Assembly: GCA_921293015.1 (NCBI GenBank) | Contig: OV121084.1 | Coordinates: 19,100,960 to 19,164,959, forward strand | DNA from: Phorcus lineatus | Lineage: Eukaryota; Mollusca; Gastropoda; Trochida; Trochidae | Reading direction: 5' to 3' | Length of the DNA stretch: 64,000 bases | Shown here: positions 53,101 through 64,000 of the stretch, in pieces | Layout: each line of letters starts with the position of its first letter | Position numbering within the stretch: position 1 is the first letter of the stretch | The notes under the pieces: generated by a model | Seen by the model: the letters and a program-made list of their open reading frames with translations, nothing else | The model's database searches: none | Told to the model about the DNA's origin: nothing | Position numbers and translations under genes: made by a program

Positions 53101-54250
53101 TTATTTTCAAAACTTAATCTTTTGTCATCGGCGTAACTTGATCGTGGCAGAAATAAAAAATATAGTGCCATTTTGTTGTCAATAAGTGCAGTTTTCTTGA
53201 CGTTAGTATATTCCTGTCTAAAAGGTCTTATGTAGATCTTATTGCCGTCAAAGTGGATTACTGCAATTTCATAAATTTGAATTTATATAACATATATGTA
53301 TAACAATGTTTGATCAAAGTGTAATTTAAAAGTGCAAGACAAAATCGTTATACATATTTTTAAAATTGATATCAAATCCAAATTATACATTTTTCTGGTG
53401 TCAATTTCAGGACTTACAACAAGAAATTTGCATGACAATTTTGCAATATTTCAAAGGAAATCTGCATGACAATTGAAGTTTGACGACAGCCTTGTTACGT
53501 GTGGTTTCACATGATGAACAGCTTGTTTAACATGGACGTCAAATGTAACCCAAAGAAATAAATCAAGGTTTTTGTAGATTTTGCTTAGCGGCTCTTTTCC
53601 GAAGTATTTGTGGAAAGTTGTATGTAAAACAATTGATCAGAAAGGTATGTTTATGACATTCGGCCTTATTAGTATTCATGTTGTCGATAAGTGACGCCAT
53701 ACAGACAGTAATCCTCAATAAGCTTGTTTAGGTTATTTTCGTGGTTTTCTAGTCAAATATCAGCGAGCTTAAGTAGCAACTTGTAACACGTATGTAAATC
53801 TTTGATTTTTTAATAAAAAAAGAATAAGTTTGATAATCAAGAATAAACTAAACACCTGTCATGTTTTTAAAAGGGAATATTTCTCATCATTTTTAAGTGC
53901 AAAAAGATTATCATTCAGAACTTTTACAGGCATATTTCGACACTTAAATTCAAAATTAATATTAATAGAAATCCTGTCCAACACAGTCAAACATCTCAAA
54001 ATGCCTAGTGTTAGCAGTTAATTTTCAGTTAAATTCACAAAAATGACGACAAATCAGAAATTTCTTTAAACAATCAAAATGAAAATGAAATTCTACTATA
54101 GGACTCGGCGTTAATGCTTATAATCTTTGATGCTGTATAAACATAATAAACTAAATACATCTGATACCAAAATACGTCGAAATATCCGTCGCTTTGCTGT
54201 TTCAGTACTGGTTCAACAAAGAAAACACCTTGTTCACGGATAGTTGGCTA
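50141..54250. other. AT-rich noncoding DNA
   Basis: No gene was recognised. About 50,870-51,110 is somewhat GC-richer. A short duplication lies at 53423-53474: GAAATTTGCATGACAATT and GAAATCTGCATGACAATT at a 34-bp offset. The frame at 52554-52799 has no known domain. Confidence 0.5.
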
Positions 54251-54310
54251 ACGTCAATATTTGAACAGAGTAATATTGACGTCACGTAAGACGCAAGCGT
54301 CACGTGATCC
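54251..54310. promoter_or_regulatory. Dyad with CRE and E-box
   Basis: ACGTCAATATT (54251-54261) and AATATTGACGT (54272-54282) form an 11-bp perfect inverted repeat around a 10-base spacer. The right arm runs into the full CRE TGACGTCA (54277-54284), and CACGTG follows at 54301-54306. The grouping suggests a bZIP/bHLH regulatory site. Binding is inferred. Confidence 0.45.
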
Positions 54311-55329
54311 AGTTTCAAGACAATAAAGCACGTGTGAAAACAACACCATCGACTTGATACTCTTTTAGTCACAAATCAACAATAAACAAAAACTACCCCC
54401 TCGAAGGCGCGCACCACTAATTGCCGGCAAAATAATTAACGCCTGTTCTTAATTAAGGTTAAGGCGAACGGACAAAACTCATTAAGCGTGACGTTACGAA
54501 ATACCCCTGGGTGTACGGGGATGGTAAAGACATTGGAATCTCTTTATTAAACCATTATAAACTTGTTTGACATGCAAACAAAGGCAATTAAACAGTATCT
54601 TATTACCGATCGTAGACTATCCGCCATCTTGAAGAAGCAAGGGGGGATAACTGCGTGCCAACTTGATGTTCTTTCCAGATGTAGGAGATTGACCGGCGTT
54701 TATTATCATTATGATAGGTTTAGGGCGTTTGTTTTAAACGGGGATCTGTTTTCCGTGTACAAGGCTTGTTTTCTCTCATGTAACTCGTATCAGTGAGATG
54801 TTGTTTAGTTGTTTTAGATGAATCTGACATTACCGATAAAGTTTACACATGACAATGTTGGTTATCATCCCCAGTCGAAGAATAAAACGAGGCAAGATAT
54901 TTTGGTAAAATTATTCGGGTTCGGGAGATCATTGTTAGATTATTGGTCTTAAAATTACAAACCAAAAATGTCAAGTTTATTTGTTCCGAAGCATTATCAG
55001 GTTTCTTTCTTTAAAATTATCATGTCAAATGGCAGTCTGAAACAGTGATTGGAAACGCCTTTAAAAAAGACAAATGCCACAACGAAAATGTAAATAATAC
55101 TTAATTAGATCCAAATCGTCTAAAACTGACTTAGACTGTTCCGAACGCCAAACCGTATGATATTCATCACGTTGTGTTTTTCATGATAAATGCCCCCGCA
55201 CTTTAGGTTTTCTCATTATAAGTCTTCGGAGGGCATTTAGAAGTGTCCTTCATAAGAACAGCAATACTTGCTCCATAACAACTTCTTTATTGTGAAAACC
55301 ACGACGTTCCGGAGTATATGATTGCCCCT
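54311..55329. other. Noncoding DNA with YY1-like site
   Basis: A YY1-like CGCCATCTTG (54622-54631) stands seven bases before the repeated 15-mer CAAGGGGGGATAACT (54638-54652). A 77-codon plus frame covers both but has no known family. The rest is unremarkable AT-rich DNA. Confidence 0.4.
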
Positions 55330-55995
55330 TCCTGTAGTTATAATATCCACTTAATAATTACTTCTGCTGAAAGGATCTTGATAGAAACGTTGTCCGCATT
55401 GGATATCAGCAAAGGTTTCCTGCAGTTGATTACCTAATAACAATTCCTGCTAAAGATATACTGCTAACTTCCACGAGAAGATATCTAGCAAATCGTATCT
55501 ATAATTATTATATTTAGCTGACATTTCCTGCATTTAATACCATTTTCGCTGAACTCATCCTGCTAACGTTTTATCCTGTTGATATCATGCTTACGTATCC
55601 TACCAATCTTTTTAACACTTCCATCTTATATCCTGCACTTGTTATCTTGTCAATCTTTTATTCAGTAGATTTTCGTTTCTTGCAATAAGGTATGATATAA
55701 CCATCTGACGTTTCCGGTAGCAAAGATACATGAAGTAGATATCCTGTTATTGTTTCTTGCTGTAGATATCTTGCTAACGTTTCTTGCTATATTTAAATCC
55801 TGCTGACGTTTCGTGCTGTAGATATCCTGCTAAGGTTTCTTAAAATTTTTGCTATCGTTTTAAGCAGTAGTTATAAATCGAATAGTTCCTGAAGGAGTTA
55901 TCTTACTTACGTTTCTAGCAGTAGATATCATTCTTGCAAAAAGATATCCTTGCAACGTTTCTCGCACCAGATATCCTACAAATATATCCTGCATT
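55330..55995 (+). repeat. Decayed minisatellite, about 27-bp unit
   Basis: The best units lie at 55735-55761, 55762-55788, 55789-55817 and 55818-55845. They share GTAGATATCCTGCTAACG and TTTCTTGCT. Weaker copies (GATATC, TCCTGCTAACGTTT, GCAGTAGATATC) spread over about 650 bp on both sides. Unit length varies between about 27 and 30 bp. The gradient from clear centre to worn edges suggests an old array no longer homogenised. Confidence 0.75.
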
Positions 55996-56339
55996 AGACA
56001 ACAAGGACAGGTACTGATTGCCTAAACTCATTTTTTTCAACAAAGGTTAGATGGAAGTCAGACAAAATAGATTGTCTAATGAAGGAATGCGGATGCTTCC
56101 GGACAAAGCAATACGATACTAGAGCGATATCTACATCCCTTCAAGGCCGAACATCTGGAGCGGTTTTTATACTGAAACTCAACAAAGTTGAAAGTTTCTG
56201 TTCTCAAAAGTTCTTTAAATATATTATGAACAAAATTACTAAAGTCACTTAAATTTCAACGAGTAACAAAACTTTATATAGGGACTTCTATAATTTCTAC
56301 TAGGATTTTTAAAGATGTTAAGGTTGTTCGTAAAATAAG

Positions 56340-57330
56340 ATTTCATAAACTCAGCATTGCTTGCTACCTACTTCATTGCTACTAGAAAACTGTCATCGTC
56401 TAATCCATTTTACGGTTCAGGTGACCTCGTCATTTGAATATGCCCTTGACCCTTATCAACAAGACCGCAGCATAAGAAGTCTCCCTACTACAACCCCTCA
56501 TATCCCCAACGCATCACCACAGTGTGACAGACGGAGGAAATTTATTGTTCTTAATCGTAACTGGAATTTGGAACCCTACGTTTCAGCAACGAACCTATCG
56601 TCGAATCTCGCGTGGTTTTGGCGAGAGCGCAGTTAGCAGACGATAACTCTGCCGGTTGAAACTGGGAAGGGAAACTTATCGATTGTGGAGTACTTTGAAA
56701 AGTTTACAGGAACTCGGAGTAATATCGCTTGCCTTGTCCTTTGGAGTACCAAAACTTGTATCTTATAAAAGAGAAACCTTTAAACGAAAACGGATTTACA
56801 ATCACAAGGTAAGCTTGAAGATAAATACTGACATGACACGGGCGCTATCTCTTTTAATGGGAAATGTCATTATTCCCAACTCGGGTAATTGAAATCGGGG
56901 GTATAAGAGGCTCGGGGAATGTTGGGAAAGAATCCGATGAAAGCGCTTGGCTGTGATGAGCCGATAAGCCACTTGGATTGCCACGAAATTCTGTAAACAT
57001 TTGGAGAAAATGGTTTTATGGATAGTCCAAAGCCGCGCGTGTGTATGTTTTGCTGCGCTTACCGTCAACTAGGGGGAACTTATCGAATGTAAACCTTCCC
57101 CGTACATCAAAAAGATGGAGAATGCCCATGTTAACTTTTAATTCAAACAATCTTGAATCTTCACTCGAAGGGGAAGGACCGGTAATTCAAACAGAAGCAA
57201 ATCCTTCATCACATACGTCTGGTGTTGCCTTCACTTCCTCAGAAACGTTATAAAAGCAAGCGCGGGAAAGTTTTCACTCTCGTCTGCTTCCAACTGTCCC
57301 GCAGAAGATAGCCGTCGCGCCCGATTTACC
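56340..57330. promoter_or_regulatory. GC-richer island with frames and promoter-like site
   Basis: CpG-richer sequence has several unrelated open frames (56361-56636, 56656-56892, 57041-57253 plus; 56802-57068 minus). The second passes a strong donor-like AAG|GTAAGC near 56810. No domain is recognisable in any of them. A single small exon cannot be excluded, but a regulatory island fits the composition equally well. Confidence 0.3.
57249..57280 (+). promoter_or_regulatory. Candidate TATA/Inr core promoter
   Basis: TATAAAAG (57249-57256) is followed by TTTCACTCT, with its A at 57276, 27 bases after the TATA start, close to the usual spacing. The flanks are CpG-rich. The first ATG downstream (57359) opens only a nine-codon frame, so no product is evident. 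Confidence 0.3.
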
Positions 57331-60125
57331 AATTATATCTCATCCTTTTTTTCACATATGGAATACAGAGGAAAACATACCTAATTTCTTTCCCCCTAAT
57401 TGATAATAAAAACTTTGCTGACCCCAATGTGAACCTCTCTGCAAACTGCTCGTTATAAAGAGGCGAGGATAGTCAGGTGCACAATTTCATCTTTATATTA
57501 CGTATGTCCCCTGTCTATGTACCAGTTGACATTGTTTATTGCAAAATATTACTAAATGCTTGATTAATAAAAGAAGTTCAAAATCCTTCAGAAAAAATTC
57601 AACCGGTATTATCTATCAAGAATATCAGTGAATATGGGTATCAAATTCTTCTCATATAAAGTATGTGTTAATGTATACAACACATCGCATTGTTTACTGT
57701 TGGTTTTAAGTGTGATAAACTTTAGAATGTTTTCAGGGTGAAATAGTTCACAATTTAATGTAATCTCAAACTGTCGACCACATAATGATGTTATTATTTA
57801 TGATAATGATAATGAATGATAAACAATAAGAATATTGATTATATATCCAATCCCAGCCTATTCATCCTATGCACCAACAAACAAATAGTTATTGTACCAT
57901 TAATTGTTCCTAGAAGGTGAAGAAAATCACTTAGAAATATCGTAATTATTAAACTGTTTATATTCCAACGTGTTCTGTGCTCGCCTCAACCAACAAAAGC
58001 CGATAAGATATTATTTATGATAATGCCGTTATAGCATATGATACTCACACCTAAGAATAGCTTTATGATATATGTATGTAACTAATAAGTGAAAATAATC
58101 ATAACAGTTGGGACCATACCTGTATAGAAGAGCTTAGTGGCAAAGAAATGACGCAAGGTACACGTTGAGTATTACGATGATATTGTGAAAGTTCTATGGT
58201 CTCAAACTGAATGATATTATCACTGACTTAAGGAAACATAGATTTGTAATTCGCATGAAGTGTCAGTTTTAAGAACGATTTAAATATTCATTGCAAAATC
58301 ACAAATGTTATCTGATCATATTTATCTAATTTCAGGTTACGTAATTGTCAAAATTATGTAAATACAACAGAACTGTAACAAATGTTTATTTATGAAGTGC
58401 CATTTTACAGTCGTACAGTCGTTGAATGTCATTTCAATAAGACATAAACTATTAAAGGGGGAATATTTTGAAATGCTAATCAATTTCCCTAACCATTGCG
58501 ATTCAAGATATATGTATAACACTTGATTATGTTACAGTACTTTTAATGGTAAACTTAAGTTATATTAACAGCTCTTCCGCAATAACTGCATTATGTAAGA
58601 TATTTATTAAACATGGTGTCAATCACATGATATTTATGATCTATGAAAATATGGCATAAAATACTACATTTAATATAAATACTGATAATTTCACATAGAC
58701 AATGTTTACAAATGTAAGAAACACACAAATAAACATTTTAAGATAAAACGTGACAGCAGTTTCGATTCTTCAATAATATTTCATTTCACCACTTAAATGA
58801 GTTAGAAACACAGTTCATTACTTGTAAGGAAAATTAATTTTGCAAACGTAATGTTCTTATTTATTAATACAAATTTATTTAGACGTAGTTGTGGAAGTGT
58901 GAAATGAGACTATTTCCATATGAAATGTTTTTTATGACGTACAATTATCGTTATAAATTAAAAACTGTTGATTTTTCATAACATATATATCAGTATGAAT
59001 GTTCAGCGAAACACATTACAGGTCGTTATGTAAATAATATCCTAAAACTCATTCCCACTCTGCCTGCAATAGACGAATATATTTTCCTATTGTATGATTC
59101 ATCATATAACAGTCTATTTTCAAACAATCAAATGCGTTGGTTTCAATACAGCATCACATTATCGTGATATATATTACAAGGTGCATGGTGATGCTGTTTC
59201 TCAAATGCTATGGTATATGCTATAATTGTATCATTTCATTTAATTGCATGTTCCTTTTTTCACATTATAAAATTTACATCAACGTCTAATTTGCATACAT
59301 AACACGTTATTTTGGCTTATACCACAACATCCTTGTTGTCGACAGATTTCTTATATCTTTTATTTCTTATATTCACATCATGGCTATTGTTCATGGATAT
59401 TTCCTACAGACACAAAGCGTGCTTTAAGTATAATTTCTTGTTATGTTGTATGGAAGATAATAGTAATTATTCATTTTTCATATGATTATATATAATGATA
59501 TTCATTTTTTAATTATGTAAAACGGATAAGAATTAACAAAGCATATATTTATTTCTATTTTGTTTGAAAATACTATAATGAACATATTCCTTTAAAAAAG
59601 TTTTGTTTTAAGTGTTTTTGTCGAATGTATTCTTTTGTATAATCAAATACAAATTGTATCTCGTACAAATACAAATGATAATATTTGCAAAATAATTGTT
59701 CAGATATTGTCTCAAAAACAAACCGCTTAATGTAAATGTCACCCACAGGTTTATATAAAAATCATAGTCGTAGACACTGTATGTATAAATCTTCCTTAGA
59801 TCGTTCATAATGTTTTCTCTTTTAACACACGGCATTTTCTCTAAAATAATGCATTATACAAGACGTTCGTTTCCTCCTTTTATAATTATCCATATGCATG
59901 TGATGTATATTCTCTGACTTAATGCATGATATATGTCATATCAATGCCTCATGTATTTATGTACTTCATGCAGGGAATATCTTCTCGAAAACTATTCTCT
60001 ATGTTTGCCTCATACCAGAATCTCCATTTACATCCACACTTTGTGCAGATCATTAAACAAGTATACAATATATACCATTGCCCCATATTATAGTAGTCAA
60101 TGACAATGACTCGTACTTAGAACAA
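57331..60125. other. Very AT-rich noncoding DNA
   Basis: Nothing recognised. Frames at 58337-58522 and 59608-59835 (both minus) are Ile/Tyr-rich without visible domains. Confidence 0.55.

Positions 60126-60195
<70 letters not shown>
60126..60195. repeat. (TA)n microsatellite with one TG interruption
   Basis: About 70 bp of alternating TA with a single ATG break near 60145. Confidence 0.97.
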
Positions 60196-60199
<4 letters not shown>

Positions 60200-62399
60200 T
60201 ATAACGAATGCATTTTACAAGGCATACCATTGCCCCACATTATAAAGTCCACCATATTCATGCCCCACCGGTGTGACTTGAACGTGCGTGCACGTGTGTG
60301 CGCTGTCAAATGATGTGAAGAAGACGTGCGGTCAGTGTGTCTGATTCATCGGGCAATGTTTAACATCAATGTTAACCGTCACTCATCCAGTCACGTGCAA
60401 GTTGTTTCCTCGTCAAGTCCTTAAATTGTCAATGAAAATATTGTTGTGCTTAGAAACTTTGATTTATATTGTTAGAATTTTTTTTATCTATAAAGACAAA
60501 TTGCTATAATTTTGTTTATAGTTTTAATTTTAATGTTCAGATATTTTTTAATATCAGTGTATAACAGTATTCATATATTGTTTAACATCAGTTACATTTT
60601 AGCTTAATATGCGATTCTAATGTAAATTCATTTATTTTGAATTTAAAAAAACCCAATGAGTGATTATGTATTAACTGTAACTGATTTACAAATATTTTTT
60701 CTGCATGGTTCATTTTCAAGATATGTAAAAACAAATGTTTTTCAAAGCTACAGATGAACTATAACTTCCCGAATCCCAGAACAAAAGGGAAGGCGCGATT
60801 CGGAAATATGAAATAGTTCTCAAATACAAAAAAAACTATTTTTCAAAATAGTTTTTTCAGTGCAGTTCTAAAGTTACTTTTAAGTAAAAACATATGTTTT
60901 TTGTTTCTCCGAAAAGTGAGTTACGCCGTTTAGCGTTCGCATTACAGGTTCATATCGACTACCATACATCATGGGGAAATGTGCTTCAAGTTATCCAGAT
61001 ATGTATTGCTTGGCATGTGGGTTCTCGTCTCGTATATATCATGTAATTTGGCAGGGGAAGAGGGGAAGACTGCTTTAGTTTATGTATTTGAAAATATGCG
61101 ATGTTTATTTCACAGAACTGTTTGATTATTTATCCAGTAAAGTGGTACTTTGCTTCAATAACAGGCGGGTATAAAATATCTGAACACGTAAACAAATGGA
61201 AACAGACACGTGATGCCGGCAGTGAAACTGACATGGCCGGCCACTTGTCACTTACATCACATTACATCAGTAATCAATTTCATAATATACTGTAATGTCA
61301 ACAAATTGAATCTAACAGGGCGTGGAAGTTAAATAAACAAGCGAAGTAGGTAGGAATTAAGTTGCAAACGAGCAGTGCCTAAGTACAGAGCGAGATCGCT
61401 GCTCGTCCGATGGTAATGCATTTCACCTGCAATAGACAAGCTGCTATCTACAATACTGGTGATCAATAGCAGCCCGTGCAGAACGGGTGGATACAAAACC
61501 CCCGTGACAGATCCCCGATTAATGGCAATCTTCAACCTCGGTGGCATTTGAAATCAACAACCCGCTACACACGGGCAATAAACGATTATGAAAGTGAAGG
61601 TATACGTGAAATTGACATATCATGCTTGGTTGTAACGTCAAGTACTCGTTCAGTGCTGATTACAACGTAAATTCACATAATGGGCAATCCACGTGTTGGA
61701 AATATGATAAGCGGAAAGGCGAGATTAACAGCAGTGAAATGATGTAGATTTCATGAAGTGTTTGATAGACGCGCGGGATATACACATCAAATCAATCCGA
61801 TTGATTTCACTGCTCCACGCACTGCCAACCAAACAGAACTCAACAGAATGTTATGTCATATCCTGAACAGGATTATACAGAACCTCCCTCATATATTTCA
61901 CCATTTCCTAAACATATCTTTCAGAACCTCTCCATTATATCAAGGAATTTATTTGATAGAAGTCAACGACAACAGTCCATACACTATGCAATTTGAATAA
62001 AAATATTCTTCGATAATAGGTCCAAAACAGCAGCAATTGCACCATTTCCCTAAAATTACTCCTTGAAATTTCGTCTATTTTTCTGTGGTTTTTTTTCTTT
62101 TGAGGAACAAAATTTCATTTTTTATTCATAAACCAATGTCCAAACGTACCGGGACAAATTTCGGGTTTCAGATTTCACGGTATGGTTTCGGATTAAGTGA
62201 TCTGGATTTGATGATTGTCTTAATAATTGACTAAAATCAACATTTGTGCACATATTGTTGGTTTGTGTTTCGTACATGCACTTTAAAAGGCGTTATAATG
62301 TTTCAAATTCCAAACACATCTAATAGTACTTGTATTTAGCAAAATTAACATAAGATGACGTCAGAGCTCAAATATTTGAAGTTGGTCCGTGTAAACTAA
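60196..62399. other. Noncoding DNA, mildly GC-richer at 61190-61740
   Basis: No gene was recognised. Frames at 61101-61295, 61476-61670 and 61758-62000 (plus) and 61329-61547 (minus) have no known family. Confidence 0.5.
60830..60857. repeat. 13-bp perfect stem, 2-base loop
   Basis: AAAAAACTATTTT and AAAATAGTTTTTT flank TC. The near-zero loop makes it cruciform-prone. The U-run after the stem could resemble a terminator on paper, but nothing transcribed is evident. Confidence 0.85.
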
Positions 62400-63300
62400 A
62401 TTTTAAGATATTATTAACGTATTTAGGACAAAAATGTTCCAATGGGCGGAATGGGAAGGGAATGGTAGCACAAGTTGTTGTCCTAGGCGCTATTAATTCC
62501 GTGAGATTGAGCTAACGAGGTCCAAGTGACACCGGCAACGTTGCACAATGCGACTTGAATCGCGTTTGAGTGACAGAGAGGGGGGCCAAGAGACAATAGG
62601 CAACTTGCTATGTTTGTCAAATTTCATAATCAATTTTGACAAACTTTTGATGTGACATTTGTGACATGGGCAGACCCACCGCGGCAAACATGATTAATTC
62701 ACGAGGAGACACCCAGCATTAAAATTTAGCTCGGCGTATACTGCAGTGAAACTTTCATCGTTTACAAACTGTCAAAAATTAAAATCTTTTATTTTCGAAC
62801 GGTTGATACTGCCCCTCTCGACTCATATCACTTTCCCGACAGTACCGTAATATTCAATTTGCCTGGCCCATCCATCACATCGTTTAAACGTAGTGGGATT
62901 GTTACGAGAGAAAACCTGTCACATGAAGAGGGGAGGGAATACGGGGGACCCTCGACTCGGGCCTGGGCGTGCGTGGGGGGAAACAAGTTTCAAACACTCG
63001 GACTACGAATAAAATTATCTTCAAAACACTTGATATGTCGTAAGTTCCTTGTTCTGTTAATTTACACGTGCGCTACGCTAAGTCTGAACTGTTTGTGACC
63101 GTGCGTACGCACTCACTAGTGTGCGCAATGTCGTCATGTAAAACATTGAGTCATCTTAGAGAGGTGTCGACTCCATTCTTCAGTCTGTCTGCCAGTCATA
63201 GAGGGAATAAATGAAGAATGACAGAAGGGACAAGTCGAGGAGGGACGAATGACGGAGAAGATATTCTGTAGATTAGTGCGAGTACCGACGTGACACTTGC
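62400..63300. promoter_or_regulatory. GC/CpG-richer island, candidate regulatory element
   Basis: The block is long and GC-richer than its flanks. It includes GTTTGTCAAA (62612-62621) and TTTGACAAAC (62635-62644), a 10-bp perfect dyad around 13 bases, and AGACAATAGG (62591), a Sox-like ACAATAG word. Frames (62493-62687 minus, 62859-63098 plus) have no recognised family. Confidence 0.35.
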
Positions 63301-64000
63301 ATTGTGCGGATCACTACATAGTAAATATACCTCGAATTCTTTGCATGGCCGATTCAATCCGAATGCATAAATCAACTACTTGCGCAAATGCACATGGAGT
63401 CATGTGATACTGCAGTCATTGTCTTTGTGTTTTCTGAAAAAAAGATCATTAATAAAACTCACTGGATTGTATGAATCGATCATTATTCGAAAGGCACTGG
63501 GGTACAGAAATGCCTCCGTAATGAATGTTGAGTAATGAACTAAAACTCATTTTGTTGAAGTGTATAGACATTTACTACAAAATAGATTGAATGAAAATTA
63601 TCTACTTAACATACTCGAAATTTGCATACAATAAATAAACAATACTGGTATTAAAATTGTGGTCGAAGTTTGAAAAAGCCCAGTATGAGTATAAACGTGA
63701 AATCTACAAGCTAGGGTTGACACAGTTATGAAAGTGACATGGCCTGGTTTACGAGTTGTGTGGTCACTGAGCACTCGCCGTGAAATGTTTGTTGACAGGT
63801 ACTGTCACGCGCTTCTTCAGTCTGCTCGGGCACACCACTCGTCCATGCAGCGTCTCTCCCCTTCTCTCCTTCTCTTCTCCTATTGTCTTCATGTTAAGTT
63901 TCATTCCTCTACTTCGTATCATCTTGTCTCACTTTAACACGTTACATCAGTCTCTTCAGCATTCGTTCTCCATTCTCCCTTCTTCGCCCTTTCTCTCCTG
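63301..64000. other. Noncoding DNA ending in a pyrimidine-rich tract
   Basis: From about 63806 to the window end the plus strand is strongly pyrimidine-rich (TCTCTCC, CTTCTC, TCTTCTCC words). The element or gene it belongs to, if any, continues beyond the window. The 69-codon frame at 63728-63937 is not recognisable. Confidence 0.45.

Noticed and set aside
56656..56892. Frame crossing a strong AAG|GTAAGC donor, possible first exon
   Set aside because: No family resemblance and no clear partner exon. Kept only as part of the island description.

Overview
This window looks like a stretch of AT-rich metazoan nuclear DNA, essentially a gene desert. No ordinary multi-exon gene can be recognised. 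The open reading frames are short (the longest is 130 codons, many start at non-ATG codons) and none resembles a known cellular protein. A eukaryote is indicated by the microsatellites and minisatellites, a decayed LINE 3' end of the CR1/L2/RTE-like kind, a terminal-inverted-repeat DNA transposon, tRNA-like polymerase III box pairs typical of SINEs, and splice-site-like signals. A marine invertebrate, perhaps a mollusc, is my best guess from the repeat style, but the sequence does not prove it.

Layout. 1-1.5 kb is unique noncoding DNA. 1,531-2,752 is a very regular 47-bp minisatellite of 26 units with two successive higher-order patterns, followed by a TA microsatellite. 6,996-9,580 is the most interesting object: a roughly 2.6-kb element bounded by CCCAGCAGGCAC inverted repeats, with subterminal arrays of the palindrome AGACGTCT spaced about 11 bp apart, an internal 340-bp direct duplication, a tRNA-like segment, and a gene-like two-exon frame. 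11.6 kb holds a GT/TA/GA compound microsatellite. 13.9-18.1 kb holds a perfect 26-bp palindrome, two diverged segmental duplications and several hairpins. 21.4-21.6 kb holds a probable tRNA-derived SINE on the minus strand. 34.5 kb holds a 13-unit, 11-bp minisatellite. 49.6-50.1 kb is the LINE remnant with its ATT tail. 55.3-56.0 kb is a decayed minisatellite. A long TA tract lies at 60.1 kb.

Between these, the AT-rich background is broken by islands of higher GC and CpG content (about 10.1, 20.1-20.5, 21.4-21.9, 23.0-23.9, 28.9-29.1, 38.5-39.3, 42.6-42.9, 54.2-54.7, 56.5-57.3 and 62.4-63.3 kb). They carry recognisable transcription-factor-like words (YY1-like CGCCATYTTG, CRE TGACGTCA, E-box CACGTG, a TATA box with an Inr-like site) but no recognisable exons. 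This is the pattern expected of distal regulatory elements in a desert or a large intron. That reading is inference; cross-species alignment or chromatin data would be needed to show it.
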